A DNA stretch of 64,000 nt from Bimastos eiseni (GCA_959347315.1 OY365810.1:30688065-30752064), one strand, 5' to 3'; numbered from the stretch's first letter, positions 11,861 through 26,147 are shown. Translations and numbers: made by a program. The notes: generated from the letters alone by a model not told the origin.

Positions 11861-14183
11861 TGTGGCCTGTCCGCCACATCTGCTGGTTTGACAATGTCAT
11901 GGCATGGACTGGTTTAAGAGGCATAAGCTTAATGGACACCGTACGAGACAGAAAGCATTGGACATCACTTTCCCATTCATCCCATTCATGTAGTCAACTG
12001 TCGCGACGATGACGATGTTACATGACATGACGTACGGAATATGAAAATCAAAACTGTAAACCCAATCACAGACTATATTTTGCCACACGAGCAATTTTCA
12101 AATTATTTTTATTGTACCACTCGGTAAAGGTCAGATCAAGGACAGTCAACAAGTTAATTATTAGGTGAATATGACAAGTATGCTTCCACGTCTGAGACAG
12201 GGTCCCAGCTGACAACACATTTCTGAGTATTTGACTACAAATGGAGCATGCTTTGAGATGACGGCCTAGTTGAAAAGATGGGCACAGATTGGCTGAGAAC
12301 TTTTCGAAAATTTACCTTACATTAATTACACTACACAAACTAAACAATTAAAATATTAATTTCTCACGTACGTTTTAGCAACATATGGCGTACCACTAGA
12401 AAAGAACAGAGTCTCAGTCTGGTCTAGACTCCCAAGATCTTTGCTTTTAACCAAAGAATAGATAAGGTGTAGCGTTATCAATTCTGTGCTCTCTCTGGCC
12501 TAGTCACATTTCTGTTAGATAATTTACAAAGAAAGCAAAAGGTATCAAATAATTTACAAATTTGGACACACACCATACAAAGCAACTAATTTGATGATGT
12601 CTTCCTTACAAAGTTCAGAGTGTACATTGAAGTCTGACTACCATTAAGAGCCATAGGCAGACTAGTAGAGTTGACGTTTTAACGTGAATCTTGCTGTAAG
12701 CTTTCCGCTTAAAGCAAGAGACAGCCTCGCTAAGAATGTTACTAACATGGGAGGTTGAGAAACTAAGCCGCCAATAAAGATAAATAAGCTGATTCAGCAG
12801 CATATATGTTTACTGTGTCAATTTTTGAATGATTCTACCTGTGTTATTTATGACTCTAAACCATAGTTATATAATATCTATGTTCTGAATAGACTTGCGT
12901 CAGTGATATCAGTATTTCTTCTATTATTAGTTATTCTTGGAATAAATTAAAATAACATCTAGCGCATTAATACGGTCGGTCTGGAAATATGTAATTTAAT
13001 TTTTTTAAATTTGACAAAATGTGAAGAAAAATTCCATTTTGCTTTAAGACAATTTATAAGTTATATATTTTTATTAGCTCTTAGTTGCTCTTAAGTGAAG
13101 AAGAGTCAGGAAATGTTTGGAAGTCTGTTTTAAAGCGGATGACTATAATAAAGCGGAAGTGGGTGATTTGTGAGGCGTCGGTTCTCTTCGTGTCGTCATT
13201 GCGTTGTTGGACAATCGACGAGAAGGTTCGTTTGTCAAAATGCCGCAGAATAACGGCCAACACGCGCTGCCTAGGATAAAATTGGGTTAGCGGTAATTTC
13301 AAGTGCATAGAGATGCCGATTGCTTACAATGGCTTTGATAATACGGCCTTATAAATGAATTAAATGGGGCTGTTGGAATGTCTGTCGTTCTTGCGTCAGA
13401 TCTACGTTTCTGTTTAGCTAAGGTTACAATACACTGGAGTTTAAAGGGTTTGCAAATGGCGGAGATTTGAGAAGTATTGTCGACTTTGAGATTTTTGCGG
13501 CAATCGTGCAAAATGAAATTTTAGTGTTGGTTATCTTGTGGAGGTCAGGGATCGGGAAGGCCATATCTTGTCACACAAAAATGCAAAACTGGGAAAATGA
13601 AATTTGGAATTCACGGAAATAATGACAAAACTGCTAATGTTTAGCAGTGGTTTTTATCAATACATTGGGGTTCAATTTTCATTGTGAAGCAAGATACCAT
13701 TCGCAAATTTGAGTATCCATTGGGTGATGCTGCAGAATTGGTCAGCGTCTTGATATGTAACGGTTATTTATTTTTGCAAAAATATTGTATTTAGCCTTTA
13801 TAAGGGTCAGCTCTCGAATGGCACTCAACGGCATCTAAATACATGCAGCAATCCAAGGAACAAAAAGTTTCTATTCCATCTTTTCCTCTGTGTCTATTCC
13901 ATCTTTTCCCCAGTGTCACTTAACTTTTCCATCCATCATAAAATGTTTGTGTTTAATAAAGTCAATCAATATCTTGTGTTGTTTGCATTGCACAAATAAT
14001 TCTAAACCCCACGGATAGCTGAAATGCAGCTGGGCAGACATCTTGTGATTAGTTGCCGTGGTTGAGGCTGTGAAAGAGAAGCAGATATATATGGACATTT
14101 GCCTTCAAAGTGTAGATAGTGCATCACAAGGTGGCACCAACATTCACATATATACAACACTATCATTATAGTGATCAAGGAAG
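11861..14183. other. Intergenic, no gene seen
   Basis: AT-rich unique-looking sequence. Short open frames only, none with recognisable motifs, splice structure or repeats. Confidence 0.6.
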
Positions 14184-14420
14184 TGTGGCATGATATCCGA
14201 TTGGTTAGAGCAGTTGGCCTGCAACGCTTGGTTTGCCCTGAGTTTGTGGGTTCGACCCCCATCTAAGGAGTCACTGTGTAGGGACCTTGAGCAAGTCCTT
14301 CACGCACAAGTGCTCTGCATTACAACTGCAGCTGCATCATTGAGGCATGTGCATTTCTAAGGAAATACTAGTTGGAAAAAGTGCAATATAAAATTTCAAT
14401 TGAACTATCATGTAATGTTT
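14184..14420 (+). mobile_element. tRNA-derived SINE, copy 2
   Basis: The A box region is GATTGGTTAGAGCAGTTGGC and the B box GTGGGTTCGACCCCC (near 14246-14260). Then come the family central block GTCACTGTGTAGGGACCTTG and the CAACTGCAGCTGC segment. Alignable with the copies at 4242 and 40303. No TTGTA tail is obvious, so the 3' end has decayed. Confidence 0.85.
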
Positions 14421-15046
14421 AGGAGTTGCACATTTTCTGTTATTCCCAGCTGCATATATATAGAATTTGTAGTTTCAGCTAAATTAATAATTTTCCATGT
14501 TTGCCAGTTTTATCTGCTATTTACCATATGCTGTTTACAGCAAATTATGCAGGGTAAACTATGCAAATTAATTGCCATTTAGAGTCTGGAACCATCCGAT
14601 CAATTAGTGATGAAACTTGATGAAGCACCTCTTCAAGATATTTTATCTATGAGATAGAAAAACAGACTTGAATTATCGTAAATTTTTATATTTTGAGGTT
14701 ATGTAGAATATGTTTAGCATTGTGTTAATTACATTTGTGATGGAAATGTGTGAAATTGTATGAACGGTTGATTAACAGTTTGACAACTTATTGTCAAAAC
14801 AATTCTTTAGACAAAAGTTGCAGTTACGTAATAAAACCACAAGTAGTGACGATATACTAAAATGTCTTCTGTTTTTATTGTAGTCTGAGTATGGAAAAGG
14901 TTCTGTGAGGCAGTTGACTATTTGTTCATTCAAAGGTCAAGGCTTCATTAGTTCGTATGAAGCAGTTCCCAATCTCTTAGTGAATTCCTGAAGCCAATCT
15001 GGTTGCTCGCCCACATATTTGTTGACAGTTGCTACAGAATTTCAAG

Positions 15047-18000
15047 ATGGCTGATGGAACTGTTTCCATGGAGACTGGCGCCAAGCCTTCGGTGCCACTG
15101 TATGTGGCAACTGGTATTGACGGGGACTGGCCAGCGGCAAACAAAGTTCAACGGAGCGTATCGACCAGCAGTGACCAAGGAAGACGCCAGGTCGACGGGG
15201 AAAGTCCATTCTCTCCAACGACTCCTGAGGCAAGACATGGAAATGGGGTGTTTCCTGTTCCATCCCCCGGGCCTTTCTCCCCTGGCCAGGTACCTGATCA
15301 GGTGCACAACCTGCCAATGGAATTGCTGCAGGCAGGTTGGCGACGATTCTGGAGCCAGAGAGAAAGCCGCGAATACTTCTACAATAAACTGACGCACGAA
15401 TCAAAATGGGAAATGCCGCTGCTACCTGGACAGGTGTGAATGTCTTTCTTTTCTGTGCAATTGTTTATTTGGATTCTGCTTTTGCTTCTCAGAATTTCAA
15501 CAGTGTTTGAATCGTTTGGCTGCAAATGTGTGCAGTTAGTGAACTAATATAATGGTGATCTGTTCTTTAATTATTTATTAACGTTTTGTTTTATTTGGCC
15601 TTGTTTATGAATTCACGAATTCTGTCACTTTGTTGCCATGTAGGCCTAATATGATTTTTCCCATGTTTTGAGTAATTGCTTCCATATTTTCATTTACAGT
15701 TGTTTATTATGTAAGTAAATTGTATAATATACCATATAATTTTCATTGTTTTGTTTCAAAGCAAACTTAATTATTTGTTTATGAATAAAGTAGTTCATTC
15801 AGAGGACTGATTTGGCACCCCTCCAAGATATATTCGCTACGCATTTCATGGCGATCTGAGCATCCCCTTTGCACGCACTTCCATAATGCAGCATCGGGCT
15901 TTCTCAGTTGTGAGACCTACCATCTGGAATGGATTCCCCTAGAGCTCTGTCTCCTACCTAAGAACTCATCATCTTCATTTTACACCTCTCTGAAAACTGT
16001 CCCTTTCAGCCGCGGTTGGGCTGGGAGCGCCTCTGAGTAGATATCTTGAAGGGGCGCTATATCAAGTATTTTTGATTCATTGATTGACATTTGTTAAGTT
16101 GTAGCGTGTTGTAATCTGTTCTTTTCAGATTGATCCAATTTCTGATCCTCTGGGTATCTCAAGTCCAGTTCCTGTTCCTGCTGTATCTGTCGACAGAAGG
16201 CCTAGTCTGGAAGTTCCTGTGGCTCGGCACGACCCAAGCCTTAAGAGAGCAGCGAGCGATGACGCTAACCTTGTTCCGCTTAAGCGGCCATTCTTTGCAG
16301 CCAGGTATCTTACTGTTGATGCTGAACATCAAGGAAGGTCACATGATCTATGATATATTCTGATCAAGAGGGTTTCAGTCATTCCATTCTTCCCTGATGT
16401 CCTTTCTTTAGCCTGTTTTTGACAATGAATTGTTTATTCTTTCTTTGCAGCCTGCGCTCTCTCTAACTGTCTTACTGTTGGTCCAATTAGAGAGTTTATT
16501 TCCCGTCAATACCATGATACCGATCAAGAAGTTTCTCTAATTTATTCCTCCAGTGACCTTCGCCTTCTTCTAGGATACGTGTGATATTGAAACCCTCTGT
16601 TATTTTCGGTTTATTCCAGCCATTAAGTGAACCCTTACATGATGGTTAGAAACAGAAAATAATGTCAAGTGAAAATTCCTGAACAGAGCATGGTGTAGTT
16701 GCTATATCGATTACAGGGTTTATCACAGCTTTGATGGAGATGATGGAGAAGGGTAAGAAGGTCTTTATGGTTTCAGCCCATACTGGGACTTCTCCATTCC
16801 ATCCAACGTAATCATTCGCGAGCGAGCGCCCTCCCTCCTTCTGCCTCCGCATCCTGAGATTGAATTATTTCGAGGGCAACTGGTCGCCAAACTGCGGCAG
16901 AACTATCAGGAACTCTGCATGAACAGGGAAGGTAAACAGAGAGTTTCATCTTCAGTTCTCTTTTCTATCGCTTGAACCATGTTCATATGGTTTAGCTATC
17001 ACATGGCTGTTGGGTTTTTTTATCGCATCTCCTTTTGTTTTGTCTTCTAACTGTTTTTTTGTGTTTCATGCAGTTTTATTTGTTTTTACTGTCACTAAAT
17101 GTTGGTTTATGGTTTCCTCTATTAAGTTAATATATGTAACATTTCTTTTGCAAAAACCATTGGTTTTATGTTTTCCGATTGAGCAATGGGAATAATGTGG
17201 GATGCAGTAAATAGATTTTGTACTGTTTTAGAAATCAAACATCTGATTTAATCAATTTTCTGTTTCTTATGCTATTTTTCTTATGTTCTATTGCAGCTGT
17301 TGTATTAAAATTTTAATTGATTTTATTACTGTTAAGGTATCGATGCACCAAACGAGTCATTTAATCGTTGGCTGCTTGAGCGTAGAGTTATGGACCGTGG
17401 AACAGAGCCTCTGTTGCCTAGCAACTGTCAGTCGCCCGTGTCGCCCGCCATGTCTCGTGAGATTATGAACGACATTCCTGTGAAACTGACGAAGCCAAAG
17501 TACTCAAGTGATGCTCGTCGTCAGCTGTTCAAGTATGCAGAGGCGGCAAAGAGGCTGATCGAGTCACGAGGCGTGTCGTCTGAGAGTCGAAAGGTCGTCA
17601 AGTGGCATGCCGAGGACACTTTCATATGGATGCGTCGACAGCCAAATGCGTCGTTTGATGATTACCTGGTCAGTTACTTGCCTACTTTACTAATTACTTG
17701 GTAGAAAATAGTTGTACAAAGGTCTAACAGCACTATAACCATTTTTCCTTGAGAGTGTGAAACAGTATTTGTGATACCATACATGCAGAGATAGCATGCA
17801 GTGAGGATAATCAAGATAGCATGCAGTGAGGATAATCAAGTTAGCATGCAGTGAGGATAATCAAGATAGCATGCAGTGAGGATAATCAAGATAGCATGCA
17901 GTGAGGATAATCAAGATAGCATGCAGTGAGGATAATCATGATCCTTAGTATTATTTAGTGAACTTGCATTTGACAGAAGCAACTTTTATGCAGGGTAAGG

Positions 18001-21000
18001 TGAGATTTTGTTTGCTAATGTATAACAGCATATAACCATTTGATCTGAGTGTGACACAGTATTTAGTAACGAAGAGTATATAGCTTTGTAGTTTAATGTA
18101 CTTGTTACTTAGATAGTTAACTAGTAAAGTTTACTCAGTATATGTTGGAACCAAACGCTCGTAATTCAGCTTAACATAATTGTGTGACCCGATTAGTGGG
18201 ACTTATTGTCATTTAAGGCTTCTCCTTTGCTCCACTCGCTTTTTGTGAATATGTCTACTGAATCACTTTATAATGTGATGGGATGGATCAACAGTTGTTA
18301 TGGTTTTAATACAAACAGGCTCTTAGACATAAAGACCAGCAATAGCTGGACAGCACAAATTTTCTAAGCTTATCAGCTGGGTATATTGTCTGTTTGATCT
18401 GCAGATCTTACTTGTCTTTATTACAAACATTCACCTCTGATCTTGGCTATTATTTTGGTTCTGTTCATATGTTGTTATTCTGTTGTTGTTGACACTTTGT
18501 GAACTGTGTACTTGTTTACTTTAAATTTATTAGACGATATGGCATAATGCAGCTTGATTTGTGATTCTTTTGTAGGAGAGATTGGCTTTTCTGAAGCGAC
18601 AGTGCCAGCCACATGTGATGGAGGCGGCCAAAGCGTCAGTGGAAGGCATCTGTAGCAAAGTTTTTGCATTATCTTCAGACTATGCGGCCAAGATAGCCGA
18701 ACGCCACATCAAGCTTTTGGCTGAGTTTGGCATCGAAGGTAAGAGTAGTTCTAAGATGAACATTTCAAAGTCGCTCTTGGCCACCCGTGTAGTATATATG
18801 AAGTTATCCAGAAATTTGACCCTGCCCTCTCTATATGCATGTACACTTGTTACTCCCCATTCCTACCTGTGTATGTATGCTTGATGCACTCCCAAATCCT
18901 GTAGAATGTCAGACTATGTCAGAGTCACTGCTGAGCTACATGGTGGTTAGTGGTAGCTGTCAGGGGTAACGTGACATACAAGTGACACCTTTGCCGTGCC
19001 ATACTTCTCCCAGTACTACTTGTCTAATAGCAAAAGCCAAACTGTGGCTCATTTGAAGGCCAATATAGACATTATTCTTGAGGTTTCATCGTCTCTTTTT
19101 CTGTATATACTTACGTTATCAGGAGAAGCCCATATGCAGGCGTTTGCATTTGGTTTAACCCTCTATGCATTCATACTACATGAATGGTCCCTGTACGGTA
19201 CTTTTGGTGTTTTGATGACAAATTGAGAATTTGTCCAGATATGCTGTTTTGGTCATTGTGAGATATTTTAAAGACCACTTGGTGCTTGACTTTTCCAGTG
19301 GTGAAATCTATTCCGGAACCATCTAGACGACGGGTGATGTGTTACCCATTGCAGTTGGCGGTTACTTCTCCAGCAAGCCCACATATGAGCCATGGAGAGG
19401 AAGAGGAGATGACTGTCATCAAGTTCAAAGCCGAGCAACAGAAGATAAATACAGTGCACTTTCGCAAGCTTGTAAGAATTCCAAGCTGGACATTTGCTTC
19501 AGTGTAGGTGTGTTCGCGGATATTGTAATGTAGTGTAAAACCTAGTTAGCAAGAAGTTGGTGAAGGTTGGTGTTGTGGTGAGTTAGAAGTTTTATAGTGT
19601 ATTTGACCAGACATTTGTGATGGTGTGTACAGCGATTAAGTTATGATGCCCTTAGGCACAGATCCACAAGACTGCAGTATATATATGTAGTTTATTAGTT
19701 AAACGCACTGTTAAAAATGCATTTACCAGTAAGCAAACTAAACATGTCTGGTGGCTGTGGAGTTGTCACATAGTGTTTGCTTTCAATTGTTATTGATGCT
19801 TTTGTATGAATTGCGTTATTTGGGGTTCGTACTAGTCCAGTGGGTTTGGCTATGGTCTTGTTGTCAAGTTTTAATCAGCTGGCAGTGTTAGCAATGCTGC
19901 ATTATCAGCTGTCAAGGGTTCAAACCATGACCAGAGCTGACATTATTTTGTTTGGAGATTTTTGCTTCAAATGCATCCTCCATCAAACTTGCCTATTGTT
20001 AGTACCATGACCATGCGCTGCCAAAGAGAGGACAGGGCACGTTATACTCGTGCCAAAAACTAAGCAAATTTAAGTCGCTGATCTCTTCAAGAAATCTAGC
20101 CTGTATGATGTTTAATGTCATTTCAATGATTGTTATGACAGTTAGCAAAACAGTGAGCATTAAGCTGAAATTGTCACCAGTAAAGCTGTCAACGGGTACT
20201 CATCCGAGGCTGACTGCCCGGGCAATGAAATAAGTTCTTGTGTATCCAACATTCCATAAAAATGTGCGATTTTTACCTGAACTTATACCAGAAATGTTCC
20301 GTTGATCACATTAGCTGACTGCTTGGGCAATTAAATTGTTTCTCTGCTGCCTGATATTTTGTAAAAATGTGCAATTCCCTGCATTTCCTAACAAATGTCC
20401 ATGCGGTTGGGTATCCACAGGTCAACAGGCCGTGATTTAAAAATTTCTTGACAGCCTTAGTCACCTGTGGCAGACCCACGCACAAGTGTGGAACCAACCA
20501 ACAGATTCCAATCGACAGCTGACAGATGGCATGGATTTTCAGAGTCTCTGGGCCAAGTTAGGTCGATAGGGTAGATCGACAATCTCGACGAATAGTCCCT
20601 CTCTGGTGGAAGATGATGCGCATTCGAATATTCATTGAAGAACTAATAGGACGTAGGAAAGGCATTCGTCATGTGTTATTATTATTATTAAACGGACGAT
20701 TTCTAAAGCGCCGTAACGCAGCCATGCTGCTACAAGGGCGTGTTGGTCAGAAGATACCCCTATGGCTGCCTCTCAGGCTAGCTAAGGTGACAGCTCTACT
20801 TCTGTTATATGAAGAAGTTATAAAGCTCACCATCAGAGATATTCCTTGCTAGTGAGTGAGAACGGCTGGTCTTCTGTATTTCAGGAGCAGTTGTATCAAC
20901 TTAACTGTCGCGATGATCCTCGAATGGAGCACTTTTTGTCAAGGGTTTGGTCTCTACTCAAGCGATATCAGGTTAGACTTTCAGTGCTGTAATTAACGTG

Positions 21001-24000
21001 GTTGCGTAAAACATTTGTGTAGGCTTAACAGTGAATAAGCTCTGAGTGTGACCTGTGTTTAATTATGTAATGGAATGGGGGTAATGTCCTAAGGGGTAAT
21101 GTCCGGGAATGGAATGAAGGTAATGTTCGGGCAGATTTTACATCACGTGAAAGAGTCATTAATGTCAGTTGGTGAAGATGAAATCATAACAATAAAGCTA
21201 AAGATGAATTTCGAGTGGGTCTGAGATTGGCAATAAACCAGAGATGTTTTGCAGAGGCGTCGATATTGGAGAAGCCCAAGATATGAAAGTAACTTAAAGT
21301 TCTTAAAGTTGCACTTTATTGACTGATGAAAAGCACTGATTGGTCGCTCAGCAGAAGGAGATGAGAATTATCGTCATATGTCTGATTAATTGTTCTGCTG
21401 CTGAAAATAGAGTACAGACCTCAGTTACCATTTTCTTAAACTCTTGCTGGGCATCTTTAAAGTAGTGCATTTCATAGTTGCTATTGAATTTGTTCTTTAC
21501 ACATATTTCCTTTGAGATTTAATTTTGGGTGCTCAATCGATGCTTGAGTACCTAGCCCAAACATTTGAAGTGCTCGAGTCACCAGAGCTCCCTATAGATT
21601 GATGCCTCTGATGTATTATATGAAGAATACTGAACTTCATGTGAGCATTTTCGATATTAAGTTGTATGATTGCATTGTCTTTTCAGATGTTCTTTGGAGT
21701 GCTACCTACGGAAGGCTTTGGTCAGCAGGGGGCACTACCAGTGCCTGTCTTTGAGTGCCTAAACCGGGTATTTGGCGTTACGTTTGAGTGCTTTGCCTCA
21801 CCTCTCAACTGCTACTTCCGACAGTACTGCTCGGCATTCCCAGACACTGATGGGTTCTTTGGATCAAGAGGGTTTGTGATATTCTCCAATATTTCTTTAA
21901 TGGATGAACAGTCTATATCTGCTCAAAAGTCAACTTTGTGTATAAGTCAACACATAAATTGATGCTCACTGGTCAACCTTGTGTACAAGTCAATTCCTTA
22001 ATTTATGTTCACTATTCAAACTTGTGTTTAAGTTAACCCATAAATTTATGCTATTAAGCTGACCTTGTGTATAAGTCAACCTCTGAATTTGTGCTCACAA
22101 ATCAGCCTTGTGTACAAGTCAACCTCTGAATTTATGCTAACAAGTCAACCTTATGTATAAGTTAACCTCTGCATTGTTACCTTTAAAAGAGGATACTTCT
22201 TTGACCCAAATATAAGTTGAATTGTTATGCACTGTCAATAGGAGTCATTAGAGAATCATCGTTAAAACAGCCTACTTGTATGATGTATGTGAGTATTTGC
22301 CATTGTATTATTAAGAGTTTTGATTGTAAAATCATAAAATTATTAACTGTTTTGGGGATTAAGAGGAACCATGACACATTTGCAGAAGACATGTGATTGT
22401 TTTGTGGGATGGTCATATGAGTATTGCTCATTGATTAGAGTATAGAGAAAGTTATTGTATGTGATTTGTTATTGGATGATGTGTTTATGGAATGGAATCA
22501 GTATAGTTGGTGTATAGCTGGAGTATGATGTATTTGTTGTGTGGAATAGGTTGCTCCTCGACTTCCATCCGACGAGTGGTTCCTTTGAAGCCAATCCTCC
22601 CTTCAGTGAGGAATTGATGGATGCCATGGTGGATCATTTTGAGGTATTTGCTTCAATGTCTATTATTAGTTTCTGAAAAAAAACCCAGCTTTAACATATA
22701 CATTTATATGTGGAATTCATTTTGAAAATTTATATGGCTCCTTTCAACAGCCCATCCATATCCAAATAGTGAAGATTTGGGAAGGATAATGTAGGATAAA
22801 ATCTCTTTTCCACTTCATGCGAAGTTTTGTTTCGTGTTGATACGCCATATCAGTTAGTATTCCAGCCGAATGAACAGATGGATTGATGGTCGACTAGGAC
22901 CAACTGATCGTGGTTGGAAAGATGGATAGATGGATGGTTGGTGGGGCTGACGGTCAGATGGACGGACTTTCATAAGGATTTACCTGGACAATAGATTTCA
23001 GTTTTGTCTATTTTTTGTTTGTAAATGTAGCAATGCACTTATGTAGCACCTTTTAGATACGATACTTGTATAACGCCTTTCACATTAACATGGGCAGCCT
23101 TTTATCTTGATTTTGACTTGTACCATGTTGACTACCATGTTGCTATTTGGCATGGTGCATTTTGGAAGTGGATAATTCATTTGGTTAGATTAGGCTAGAT
23201 TTGCTATTAATGGGATTTGTTGTTGTTGTCTGGTGTAGAGCCTTCTATCAGAATCGGATGAACCATTGTCGTTTATTGTCTTTATTCCTGATTGGAAGGA
23301 TCCACCTGTAGAGGCACTGATTCGCCTGGAGACCAGCAGGTGGGACGAGGCTCCTTTTTAATCCTTTTCATTACCTTAGCCAATAAAACTGTCATTTAAA
23401 ATATACTAGTTAATTTTTTTTAGTTGTTTGTGAGGCGCCCTTGTAGTGGTATGGTCGCGTTACGGCGCCATATAAATTGTCTTTATAAGTATTATTATTA
23501 TTAGAATAGTTATTGAAATACATGTATCCTTTAACGTCTAAGCACAGACAGCACAGGATTAACTGGATTTGTATTGGTTAAGAATAGTTAAGATTTCTGA
23601 TTATGATTAATTGTATAATTTTATAGTGGCAAATTTGAATATGTTCAATCGATAGTACCTATAGGGGTTCCCGTATTGTGGGGCTAATTGTTCCTTAGGT
23701 TCCCCTACTGCTTCCAACCCTTATTACTTTGATTAAGATGAATAATATACTTGTAATTATTTAATCATTCGCATGAATAAATTGATTGATTGATTTGGTA
23801 GCTTCGGTCGTGTGTGTCATTGGCCCCTTTGGCACTTTGTTTGCTCCCCAGGGTCCATATTGATACATTTTATTCTAACCCAGAAACTGTCCATTTTAGT
23901 TGTGCTGGGGTTGGGAGCACTTTTGAGTAGTAGCCTTGAAGGTTCCTATGTCTATTGCCTTAGGCAAGGCAAAATAACTGGCCATTAAAGTGTTTAAATG

Positions 24001-24921
24001 CAATTTTAATAATACAATATGTGGATAAATAGTATGTGTGTTAGTCAGTGGGGCATTTCTTAATAATGAGCAGACATGCAGAGATTGTTTTATTTTTCAG
24101 GTTCAAGAGGAAGCAGATAACAATTCCAGCACTGGAGCATGAATATCGACATGGATTTCAACACATCTGTTCAAAGTATGATGCTTATCTCCACTCTTTC
24201 CACAAAAACTTATGTCCAGAGCCATTACCATAATGCCATCGATTATGAACTTAAATCTTTGCAATGGCTTCCTTAACAGCAAGGAATTTATTTGAAATTG
24301 AACTCATATGTATAGTTTATAAAAATTGCATGCACAGCACTTAGGATCTGTCATTCCTCAGACTCAATATTGCAGCTATACCTTATCTTGTTTTTAATGA
24401 TTTTCAGTCTATTCAGATGAATACATACACTTAGTATCTTTAGAAGTATAGATGTATCCCTTATCTTTTTTTCATGGTTTTATTCTTGAACAATATTTTG
24501 TCTAAAAATGTTGACCAAAATCAAACTGATAAATGTATGATTATTAAAGAAATAGAAATTATGAAATTAAAGTTAAATATGATAAATGTGATGAAAATCT
24601 GCTTAAATTAGCCACTCGCCGACAAACTTGTGTCAACATTGACATGCTATTATATTAATTTAGTCTAAATTAGCTGTTATTCTTCTGATCAATGACTACA
24701 TCGACACACATAAGCATTCATTTCCATTGACTTTGTTGTTGTTTAGAAAAGATCTATACATCAAGTCTGTTCATGGCACGATGGCCGTATTCCTACAGAA
24801 CGACGCTGGATTTGCCAAATGGGAACCGACTCCTGAACGCATCAAAGAACTCGTATTAGCCTATCGTCCGTCTGACCCTGATAAAGATAAATCAAACTCT
24901 CACGTCTCCCGGCATCCCTAA
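15047..24921 (+). CDS. PCIF1: PCIF1/CAPAM homologue: cap-specific mRNA (2'-O-methyladenosine-N6) methyltransferase, complete, 12 coding exons
   Basis: Coding exons: 15047-15433, 16129-16304, 16777-16931, 17337-17668, 18576-18738, 19299-19471, 20885-20971, 21687-21871, 22550-22643, 23239-23339, 24101-24175 and 24747-24921. The total is 2103 nt (700 aa; human about 704), with all junctions GT-AG and in phase. An N-terminal WW domain at residues about 93-124 (W98, W121) should bind the phosphorylated RNA polymerase II C-terminal domain. The methyltransferase core has [77 protein letters not shown] and FLQND.GFAKW. The catalytic NPPF is at residues 568-571. The known family activity is N6-methylation of 2'-O-methyladenosine at the first transcribed position, in the nucleus. 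Start: first ATG after an acceptor at 15037, giving MADG. A 5' UTR exon upstream is implied. No damage seen. Confidence 0.95.
15790..16090 (+). mobile_element. LINE 3' end (ORF2 C-terminus + 3' UTR) in PCIF1 intron 1
   Basis: Reading frames contain [15 protein letters not shown] (near 15890-15935), the LINE ORF2 C-terminal motif, then a decayed tail, GGGAGCGCCTCTGAGTAG and GGGGCGCTATATCAAG, and a TGATTCATTGATTGA-type tail near 16070-16086. The 3' UTR block is shared with 23880-23960. Confidence 0.7.
17790..17938 (+). repeat. 25-bp tandem repeat, six copies (PCIF1 intron 4)
   Basis: Unit GATAGCATGCAGTGAGGATA + ATCAA repeated six times with almost no divergence (one A-to-T change in copy 3), so the expansion is recent. 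Each unit holds the self-complementary GCATGC. Confidence 0.95.
20675..20765 (-). mobile_element. Retroelement 3' tail, minus orientation (PCIF1 intron 6)
   Basis: (TTA)n followed by AAAGCGCCGTAACGC and GCTACAAGGGCG. The reverse complement of this block is found at 23428-23512, where it ends in (ATT)n. Two opposite-orientation copies of the same LINE/SINE 3' end. Confidence 0.6.
21927..22175 (+). repeat. Degenerate ~46-bp tandem repeat (PCIF1 intron 8)
   Basis: About five units of the pattern CAACCTTGTGTATAAGTCAA ... ATTTATGCTCAC with 10-20% divergence. No coding potential. Confidence 0.8.
23428..23512 (+). mobile_element. Retroelement 3' tail ending in (ATT)n (PCIF1 intron 10)
   Basis: GGCGCCCTTGTAGTGGTATG, then GCGTTACGGCGCCATATAAA, then (TATTAT)n. 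Same family as the inverted copy at 20675-20765. Confidence 0.6.
23640..23970 (+). mobile_element. LINE 3' UTR fragments (PCIF1 intron 10)
   Basis: A first fragment ends in AATAAATTGATTGATTGAT (23776-23796), a CR1-like short-repeat tail. A second (23880-23960) carries GGGTTGGGAGCACTTTTGAG, matching the LINE tail in intron 1 at 16015-16040. Confidence 0.55.
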
Positions 24922-25952
24922 GCCAGATTCTGTCTCATATGCAATGGCTTCGTTGTTTCTGGATAGTTATTCTGTGATTTGAGTTGGTCGCAGGTTTGTC
25001 AAGGACCATGGCCACAACTTGGATCATCGGCAAGGCATTTGGGGAGACCGAGTGTATCTCAAGGCTTTGTTGTTGTTGATGTCCAGCACCACCTTTTCAG
25101 TGTGGCTGTTTGAACAGTTGCTGGTTTGTCGAAAAAGTCTGCATTCTATGCAGTTCTGTTGCAAAACTTGTAGATGCATGCATTTGTATATATCTATCTA
25201 TACATACATATATATATATATATATATGTGTGCGTGTGTGTGGGTATCAGTAGGAATTTAAAAATTTTAGTTCGTTTCATCAGTGTTCAACGAAAACCGA
25301 GAATCAAGTGCATCCTCTTTGCGAGACCTGCGTACAAAATTTAGATCCCTTCTTATTTGTGTACTTTCTTTTTAGACTAGAACCCAGGTACTTAGACTGC
25401 AGTGACATGCGGGGAGGGCAGTCCAGCAGCAATGGAACTGACAGTCGTGCGTTCCTTCTACCGTTGGAAACGTGGACTTTGTAGTTTGAGTTGGAAGAAT
25501 AGTGTAGTTAGTTGATCAAGTATTGTGTGCAGTAAACAAGGCAGCACAGGCTGAGAAGATGTTTATCTTTGTTTGCATCTAGTTCTGTTGGGCTTCTCAT
25601 TGGCCTCTCTAATCAAGCCCTCGTGTGTTAAGATCTCAAAAGCCTAGTTAAACAGATGTAGTTTAACCAGCAGGATAAATTTAGCATATGAGGCATGACT
25701 AATAATAATGGTACATCTACTTGGCTGGAATGCTAAAGATGGAATGCTGTAAGCATATTTGGTCGGTATTAGTTCTGTTTGGCTTATGTTATTTGATACA
25801 CGTACATATGTTCATCATACATTTGGGTATTCTGTGTGTGTTTGTGAACTAATTGTGACTTATTGCCTATGAAATGTTTTGTTTGGAGATGTGGCATGTT
25901 GCAGTTAAAGCTTTTTCCTAGGACATACAAGACTTCATGTTTTGAGTTCAGG
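24922..25952. other. PCIF1 3' UTR / downstream region
   Basis: No further coding exon is expected, since the PCIF1 stop is at 24919-24921. Contains a compound (TA)n/(TG)n microsatellite at 25196-25244. No clear polyadenylation signal close to the stop; transcripts would be needed to place the 3' end. Confidence 0.5.
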
Positions 25953-26147
25953 CCGGGCTGTACCTACGGGGGGGCCAGCGGGGCCTAGACCCAGGGTGCA
26001 AATGTGGAAAGGGTGCAAATTTCAGGATGGAATAACTTATTATTCCATAAAATGCACTACGTTCAACATTTGGGGCGCCAGATTGATGCTACGCACAGGG
26101 CACAATTAGCTAGGCACAGGGCGCAATTATAGCTCTGTACGACCCCG
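25953..26147. mobile_element. hAT-type MITE, family A copy 1 (195 bp)
   Basis: Inverted ends CCGGGCTGTAC / GTACGACCCCG, flanked by an exact 8-bp direct repeat AGTTCAGG (25945-25952 and 26148-26155). An 8-bp target-site duplication is the hAT signature. The interior (GGGCCAGCGGGGCC..., GGGTGCAAATTTCA, CCAGATTGATGCTA) matches the element at 37979-38155. Confidence 0.85.

Noticed and set aside
17790..17938. CRISPR-like spaced repeats
   Set aside because: The 25-bp units are directly adjacent without spacers, in an intron of an animal gene; an ordinary tandem repeat.
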